Part shown: positions 8,601 to 17,600 of the stretch, one piece after another
Layout of the letters: each line of letters opens with the position of its first letter
Position numbering within the stretch: the stretch's first letter is position 1
Source of the DNA: an uncultured Lachnospiraceae bacterium
GTDB taxonomy: Bacteria > Bacillota > Clostridia > Lachnospirales > Lachnospiraceae
Direction: 5' to 3'
Length of the DNA stretch: 39,901 nt
Assembly: GCA_947627645.1 (NCBI GenBank)
Contig: CANQWV010000008.1
Span: 1 to 39,901, forward strand
Notes under the pieces: generated by a model
Databases searched by the model: none
What the model was told of the DNA's origin: nothing
The model's input: the letters and a program-made list of their open reading frames with translations, nothing else
Position numbers and translations under genes: made by a program

Positions 8601-11600
8601 ACCGGACAGACGGCCGGGGGCTGATCAGGGATGCGAAGCTTGGCACCGGCTCCCATGAGATCATGATCGAGATCGATGAGGCTAAGGCGACGCCGGACGA
8701 GGCGTATGTAGAGAAGAACGGGACGGTAGGGATTCACTATGAGATCACCGACAACGTGTCCTACATGGTGAAAAATGTGGAGATCCTCACGAGTGTGGAC
8801 GGCGAGGAGACCACTGCGGTATACGAGATCACTGACATACAGGAGACGGCGGGAAGCTCCAGCTTCAAGGTAAGCCTTACGGCGCCGCAGAAGGCCGGGA
8901 AGGTGAAGTACACCCTTTCGAAGATCAATTATATTGACGACGAGGAGGACGTGAACGCGGAGTATACCGCGGAGGCGACGGACTGCGCGGCGGAGGTCGA
9001 GGTGCTGAAATCCAGGCCGGAGATCACCAACTATCTGGCAGACCGCGAAGGCAAGGCGGTCAGCTTCGACGTGGCGGACGAGGATCAGGCAGTCAGCAAG
9101 GTGAGCGTGTCGGCAAAGCCGGAGGAGGGCGAAGCGGTCGCGCTTGAGGCAGTGGAAAAGGACGGCTCCTATACCATCAGCCTGGCGGAGCTGGGGGAGG
9201 TTCGCCATGAGCTTACCATCACACTGGACTACGACAGGGATGGAGATCCGGCGAACGACGCAAACGAGGACCAGGCTACCCTCAAGGAAAGCGTTGACTT
9301 CTCGGTTGATTACGAGGCTTCCATCAGCAGCATCACAGTGAAGGAGGTCAACAGTGTCAGCGGCACAGTCACCATTGAATTTACGGCGAAGGTGACGGCG
9401 GACGGGGAAGAGACGGAAGCTGTCGCGGTAAAGAGAGTCCTCGTGGATGGCGTCAGCTATGAGGTTACGGCAGATGGGAAGACTTATACGGTAGTCGTTC
9501 CCTACGGCGAGAAAACCGCGCAGACGCTCACGATCGGCACACTGGTGCTCGGCAACGGCGAGAGCTTTGCCTGCACACAGAACAATGCGGTCAGCGTGTT
9601 CCTCGACGCGCCGGAAGTGAGCGAGCTGAAGCTTACGGTAGAAAAAGGCGTGGTCAGCGCCAGCTTTAACCTGAAGGACAGCGCGGGCGTGCTGGGCAGG
9701 CTGAGCGCGGCGCTTTTGGATGCTTCAGGGGCTGAGGCGGCCACTGTGGATCTGACGGAGGATGCAAAGGACGGAGGACTGCTCACCGTTTCCTTCAGCG
9801 ATTATGAGGCAAAGGACGCAGGCGATTACAAGGTCGTTGTTTCCGGCGCTTACAACAGATACGACGGCCTGACGCATGAGAATGAGACGCTTGCCAGCGA
9901 GACGCTGAACATTCCTGTCAGCGTGACGGTGGAAAGCAAGGCGCCGAAGTATGCGAAGAAGGCGGAGACGGTTGAATTCACATACAAGGTGACGGACAAT
10001 ACGGCCCTGCAGCTGACGGGTCTGATGATCAACGACGAGGTATACCAGGCGACGGCCGCGGAGGATGCGGACGATACGTACACGGTTCAGCTGACGGTGC
10101 CGGGAGTTCCGGGCAAGGTGAGCTATCAGGCGACGAAGGCGATCTACGGTTCAGCCGCTGAGGCCGAGCTGGACGATACGCTGGAAGTCGAGGTGCTGAA
10201 GGCGGAGCCGTCCGTCCTGGATTATACGATGGTTCCGGAGACCGGGACATTGTCCTTCCGGGTGGAGGATGAGGACGAGGCGTTTGTCAGCGGCGCGGTC
10301 TATGTCGTTGGAGACGACGAGTCGGAGCAGAAGCTTTATGACATCAAAGAGGCGGGCACATACAGCTGCACGCTCCCCGAGACTCTGAATGAGGAGGTCA
10401 CATACCATGTAGAGTTCAGGCTCAGCTTTGACCTAGGTCAGACAAAGCAGGAAAACAGCGAGACCTTCCAGAAGGATAAAGTGGTGCGTTCGGAGCTTCT
10501 GGAGTTTAAGGCAGAGGACGTGACGCTGGACGGGATCCAGGTCGTAGAGGTGAATAAGGATGACAACACCGTATCCATCTGCTTTACTTCCAATGCGGAC
10601 GCGCAGCACCGTATCACAAGAGTCGAGATCCAGGATCAGGAATATCAGACGGCGTACGACGAGGAGACTGGTCTTTATACGGTGTCGGGCATTGTGTATG
10701 CGGAGGAGGACGGCGTAAGGCAGACCTACGCCATCACAAAATTTGTCATGGAGACGGGCGTCGAGGTGGAAACGACGGATGCCGGGCTTGATTTTACGAT
10801 CTTTGAGAATCCTCCTGCGGTGGAGGAGCTGCAGGTATCGGTGAAGGAGGCGGACGTCAGTATCAGCTTCCAGATAGCGGACGATGCGAAGACCGCGTCA
10901 AACCTGTACGTCTCCCTGCGCAGAGAGATCTTTAACGAGGTTTACGGCAACTATGACACGGATATCATGGACTCTGAAGAGATCGATCCCGCGGAGGCGG
11001 CCGACGGCTGCGAGCTTGTGCTTCAGGTGAACGACCTCGAGAATTCGTATGATTTCTATGTGGACATCGCAGCGGATTACGAGGCGGCCGACGGTGAGAC
11101 GCACGAGGAAGAGCGGCTGATCTCACAGACTGCGTCGGTGAAGATTTCCGCGGAGATCCTGAACGATTCGATCTCGTCGCCGGAGGACGATCTGGGCGGC
11201 GATGAGGTAGGCGAGATCGTCGAAAAGAAGCAGCCGATCCGCGTGGCGTTTGAGGTAAAGGACAACACGGACTACGACGTGGCGAGCATGGTGATCAACG
11301 GGCAGGCCTATGCGGCGGAAAAGGACCGTCCTACCGACAAGGGCACGATCTATCTGGTTGATATTACTGCACCGGACACCGCCGGAAAGAAAGAACTCAA
11401 CGTCACGAAGCTGTATTACGGCAACGGCTCCAAGGACGCGGAGATAGACTACTCCACAGAGCCGCTGAATGTCAGAAGGATGCCTCCGGTGCTCACGAAC
11501 TACGTGGACGGCGGCAAGGCGAAAGAGCCGTATCTGGAGTTCACCTTTGAGGATCCGGATCAGACGCTGGTCGAAGGGACAGAGGCGGTCTTAAAGATCA

Positions 11601-14600
11601 CCAATGAAGCAAAAACAGTGGTTCTGGAGCAAAGCCTGACGCCGGGAGAGACTTATCATATTGACCTGAAGAATAAGAGTACTTATCCGGACGGCATCTA
11701 CACGCTTACCGCGGAGGCCACCTGCATCAACGGGAAGAGCGGCGAGCAGGAAAAGGTAGACCTGCTGGAGGACGACATCCTGCATTTGAAGAAGCGTCTG
11801 CAGATCAGGCGCGGTTACGAATACAAGGCGCAGATCATGCCGCTGGAGATGGCGGGCATCGGCCAGATGCCGTACTGCTTCTACGTGCAGATGGATCAGC
11901 CTCTGGCGAATGGGGTAAAGCTCAAGGGATTCAAGCTGGCGAAGCTCAAACAGAACGCTGACGGAAGCTATGAGAAGGATGTAGAATATTCAACAGCAAC
12001 GACGCCTGATGCGGTTACCTTTGATGACTATGGTACTGATTATGGCGGATACGTAATTGACTGGACGTACGAGAAAGGGGTCACCTACGTATTCTTTGAG
12101 TCCTTTATCCTGGAGGATGATACGGAGCTCATTCTCGACTTCTACAGCAATTATGCACAGGTGAACGAAGCGCCGACCATGAGCGGCATCAAGCTGTCGG
12201 AGGATGTGATCAATGACACGGTCAAGGCGACCGGCAAGCTTTCTGACAAGGATGGAGCCGTGAACCGCCTGCAGTTCCGCCTGAAGGCAGCCAACGGAAG
12301 AATTCTGTCTGACACCTTCCTGAACAAAGACGAGATTGCCAAACAGGTGGAGGAGAACGACGGGCAGATCAACGTGGAGTTCCCCAAGGGGATGCCGCTG
12401 ACGAGCCGCTACAACCTGGACGTTATCGCGGAGTTTGACCTGGAAGGCAGAGGTACGTTCCGGAAGATGTCGCTGGGCGACGTCAGGCTCAACGCGGCGG
12501 AGCGCGTCGTCATCCGCGAGCATCATGTCGACGAGCCGTATCCGGAGAAATCGGAGGCGGTGACGTTGGAGTACAAGATCGCGCACAACCTTTCCGCCGG
12601 CACGGAGATCGTAGGTATGGTGATCAACGGCGAGGAGGTAGAGCTGAGCTCCTCGAAGGACGATCTGTACAGCTTCAAGGTGGCGGCGCCGACCTACAGC
12701 GGCAAATATGACTATACCGCGACGGCTGTTATGCTGAGCAACAAGCAGTATAAGCTGGAGAAGAAGGAGGACGAGGAAGGCGAGGTCATCTACAATCTGC
12801 AGCCGACCGATACCGTCGATGTCCTGAAAACGGTGCCTTATGTGTCCGGCTACACGATGAAGGAGAACTTTGCGGATAAGACGGCCACCTTCGATGTGAC
12901 GGTGGAGGATCCCGACCATGCGCTGACCGAGGGAACCGAGGGCGTGGCAAAAGTGGGCGAGGATACGCAGGCGCTGACGGCGGGCACCACGACGGTTACC
13001 TTCCGTGACCTGCCGGCGGACGAGGAGCTCCAGCTGGACGTCATAGGAAACTACGACCTTGACTCGGATCCGGGCAACGGCGCAAATGCATACAAGCAGA
13101 GCCTGCTTGCGGAAGCGGAGCCGGTATCCTTCATGCTTCTGGAGGATTACGGCCTGCAGATCTCGGATCTGAAGGTCTGCGATGCGGAGGGAGAGGAGAC
13201 CGCTTACCTCGAGAAGGGCGCGGTCGCCGGGCTGAGCTTCACGGCCAGCAACAAGACTTCCCAGGACGTTGAGAAGATCGTGGTGAACAACAATTCCTAC
13301 GATGTCACGAAGCAGGAGGATGGAAGCTACACGGCAAAGATCAACGGCTTCACAGAGGCAGGCGAGACAGAGGTCGCCATCCAGAGCGTGACGCTGAGCA
13401 GCGGTAAAGAGCTGGAGACCGGCGCCGACGACGATACGGCTGCGGTGGAGATTCTCAAGGACGTTGTGTCGGTGGAGAAATTCAGGCATACGAGCGGCGA
13501 GAACAGCATGACGCTGAACATCGGCATCAAGGACGACGACCAGTCGCTGACCGGCAGCCAGCTGAACGTGACGGTGACAGACAGGAAGACCCAGCAGGAG
13601 GTCGTCTCACAGACGATCGCGGCGAAGGCCGGAAATACCATCACATTCCCGACGGAGGGCGACAACCGGAAATACGACGTGAGCATTGTCGCCGACTATA
13701 AGCGGGACGAGGACGGCAGGTTCGCGCAGGATGACGCGGAGATCTACCACAAGACCGTGTCCATGGACGACCGCGGCATCGAGATGAAGGAGATCCTGGA
13801 TGTCAGGATGTACCGGATCGAGAACGGCACGAGGGTGGAAGTGGATGAGATCAATTACGATGATTTCGCGGCCAATTACAAAAAGGGCTACATCGTCAAG
13901 ATAGAGATGGCGAATCTGCCTGCGTTCTACAGTGCGATTGAGGCCTACGATTACAGGAAGGATGAAAACAAGCTGATACTGAAGATCAGCTATGAGGGCA
14001 TCGTCTCCCACGGCGGAAGCGAGGGCGACTCTGAGTATCTTGAGATCGAGTATGAGCTCGGCAAAGAGGGCGGCTTCGCCTACAGCGGTTCCTTCGAGAG
14101 CCTGCTTGGGCAGATGCAGGCAGAGCCGGGCGGCACGTTCAGGCTGGATAAGGATTATGACGCGTCCACCTTCAGCCCGGATACGATCAGCTACTTTGGA
14201 AGCACGGCGTTTACCGGCACGCTGGATGGAAACGGACACACGATCTCCAACCTGTCGAAGCCGCTGTTTGAGAAGCTTGAGAACGCGACGGTCCAGAATC
14301 TGTATATTACGGATGTGACGCTTGCGGCGGCAGACAAGGCGAGCGCGATCCTGGCCCATACGTCGAAGCGCTCGAATATCACGAGCGTCCACATTGACAG
14401 GGCGACGCTGATCTCGGAGGGCTATGCGACGGGCGGCTATGGCGCGTTCGGCGGCCTGGTTGGCGAGGCAATCGACAACACGGTGATCAGCCAGTGCAGC
14501 GTGACAAACCTGACCATGTCCCAGATCTACCTGACCCAGGTGACGGGGGCGATCGCGCGTGATCTGAGGAATTCGAAGGTCGTCAACTGCTATACAGAGG

Positions 14601-17600
14601 GCACGACGATTTCCGGATGGTGGGGCAGCGCGGGAATCGTCGGCAGGGCGGATTCCACCTCCAGCGTGGAGAACTGTATCTCCAACCATTCGGTATCCGC
14701 GTACTTTGATTTTGCGACCAACGCCAACATCGTGGGACAGTGCAACGGCGCGACGCTGAAGAACAACATTTCGCTCGCGGCGGGGAACAGCAGCCACACG
14801 CGCAAGATCAGCGACGGAAACGTCAGCGCAAGCTCTTCCGACAACTATCAGCTTTCCGATGTGCCAGGCGTGAACACGACCGGAACCGGAGTGCAGACGA
14901 TCAGCAGCGAAGCGCTGAACGAGGCATTCTATAAGAACAAGCTGCATCTTGACCCGGAGATCTGGAATCTGGACGGCGCGTCGAAAGACAAGGTGCCGAC
15001 CTTGAAGTGCAACCGGATGAACGCGCCTTATGTTCCCGGATATGACCGCCTCAAGGAGGATACCAAGTATCAGGCGGACAAGGAAGTCGCCTACAACAAC
15101 CTGTATAAGCTGACTCCGTTCTATGACGCGTCTTATATACTGGCCGACGCTGAAAAGATCGGGACGGGAGACAGGCTGAACACGAAGAAGCTCAACGGCG
15201 TGATCCCCTACAACGCGCAGGGCGAGATTCTCTACGCGCTGGATACGGAGAACTACAACACGATCACAAAGATCAAGTTCGTGTACGAGGATCTGACGAT
15301 GGAGGAGCACCAGGTTGCGTTTGACACGTATTTCGGCAACGTGGCGTGCTACGATATCACGGATCTGGGACTGAAGTACACATTTAACCACTATGTGATC
15401 AATGCGCAGGCACCGCTGGTCGACGAGCTGGTGTCCTACCTGAAGAGCCAGGGCAGCTACGCGAAGGGCTTTGACCCGCTGACAACGGCGAAGGATGGCA
15501 ACACCTACCGGCATTACTACGATGAGATCCTGTCTGCGGACGACAAGAACCTGAGGGAGTTTGTGGTCAAGGTGCTCGCGAACTGCAACTATGCGGTGAC
15601 GGGTGCGGACTCCACGGTGAACACGGTAATCCGCGAAGACCTGATCGGCAACAACCGGCTGAAAGAATTGCTTTACGCATACAATTATTTCAAACGCTGG
15701 TATGATTTCAACATTGGAGAGTTCAACATTGCGGATATGACCATGTTCAAGGGTGATATCTTCAACGACAGGCTCAACCTGAACATGCTGACGACAGCGC
15801 TGCTGTCCAACCCGTCGTCCACCATGCGTACGTCGGCTACCCAGGATTTCTACAGCGGATACGTAGGCACGTACACCGGGCTTGCGAAGCTGCCGGATTA
15901 CCTGAATTACTTTGTCGAGGCAAGCAAGAAGTACAAGGATGGAAGCGACTGGTTTGCGCAGGCCTTCAGCGGATACCTGATCGAGCTTAAGATGGATGAG
16001 ATCCCGGGCCTGGATATCAGGTATGAGGATCTGAAGTACCGTGCATGGGAGCATCTGCAGGTGCGCAGCAACCTGATCCTGCCGCTGCTTACCGTTCCGG
16101 AGCGCTCTACCTACATCATCTCGTACCCGACGACGATCGCGTTCGGCGCGATCCGGACCTACATCCGCGATCCGTTCGACGAGGCGCAGTATCAGAGCTT
16201 CAAGAACAGCGCGGACGGCTGGGCGGCTACTCTTAAGCGGTACTACAATATGTACCTGGGCATCCTGAGCGGCAACAAAACAGACGTGGTGGCCCTGCTC
16301 AACAGCAAGGACGACGTGGCGCATGACAACACGGCGATTTACGAGACAAAGGACGCCACGGGCAGAGTCTGGGCAGATGTGGCGAACACCAATGAGCCTT
16401 ACTTCAAGTGGTTTGCGGAGCCGACCGGCAACTATTACTACCACGAGGCAAACTACGCGGTAGCGAACGGCTGGAAGATTTCGTACGCGCAGGGCAGCTT
16501 CTTCGGAAATATGCTCCTGTACAGCCACGAAGCGGCGCACAATCAGGACGGCTCGATCTTCTTCAAGGGCCTTGGCAGGAGAGCGGGAGCCAACGCGGAG
16601 TCCTACACGACGTCGTTCTTCACGCAGTCCTTCCCGGAAGGCTCGCCGCAGATCAACGGCACCTATGTCCGCAGCGACACCACGGACGCGCCGAACAATC
16701 TGACGCCGGAGCGGATCAACACGCCTGAGAAGATCAATGATTATTATAAGAAGATGTTCGACACTTCCTTCTTCCTGGATTACCTGATGGGAGAGGCCTT
16801 CCTGCAGCTGACACCGCAGCAGCAGGCGAAAGTCGTGTCCCAGTATGCAGACGGAAGCAAGAGCGGGCAGGGAGTGACGACGGCGGACATTGAAAAGATG
16901 AAGCTGAATACGATAGACGACCTGGTGAAGAACGGGCTGTGCCTGTATTCCAACGTGCAACAGTCTCTGTACAACGTCCGTTGGTATGAGCCTCACAGCA
17001 ATACATCCATCGTGAGCGATGAGATCTTCCACTATCTCGCATACGAGATGCTGGGATACGCCGGATACGACGACGGATACATCCGCTATGCAGGCAATGT
17101 GTTCAAGAACGACGTGGACGCGATCCAGCAGATCGCAAAGAGCGTCGGAGACAGCTACACGAACTATAACGAATACAAGATCGGCCGGTTCGCCGAGGCG
17201 AAGGCGCGCAAGGATCAGGTATCCTACATCGATGCAGATGCGGTGATCGCGGAATTCAAGGCGGCTCTTGAGGAAGACGCGGCGCTTCTGTCAGGAAGAT
17301 TGGTGCCGAATGCACGCGCGGCCAAGCAGAAGTACTATCTGCTGCTGAAGCGCAACACGGATGACTTCCGCGGCGAGGTCTTCCAGGGCAAGGAAGAATC
17401 GTCGGTTGAGGTTCCTGTGAATACCGCGGCGGAATTCGTGCAGGCAGTGACAGCCAACAAGTACGCGACGATCCTCGTGAACGACGATCTGGATTTCTCA
17501 GGCTACACCAGCGGCAGCTCGATCTGCGGCGTGACGTTCCTGGGAGCGATCAAAGGAAACAACCATGCGTTCCTCAATCTGAGGATACCGGTATTTAAGA

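Noticed and set aside
13607-17032. 1,141-aa minus-strand ORF antisense to the giant gene (also 7583-9208, 11990-13489, 17498-17980)
   Set aside because: Antisense to a clear protein-coding gene with strong domain signals; translations are low-information R/L/V-rich sequences typical of shadow ORFs in high-GC codon-biased DNA.
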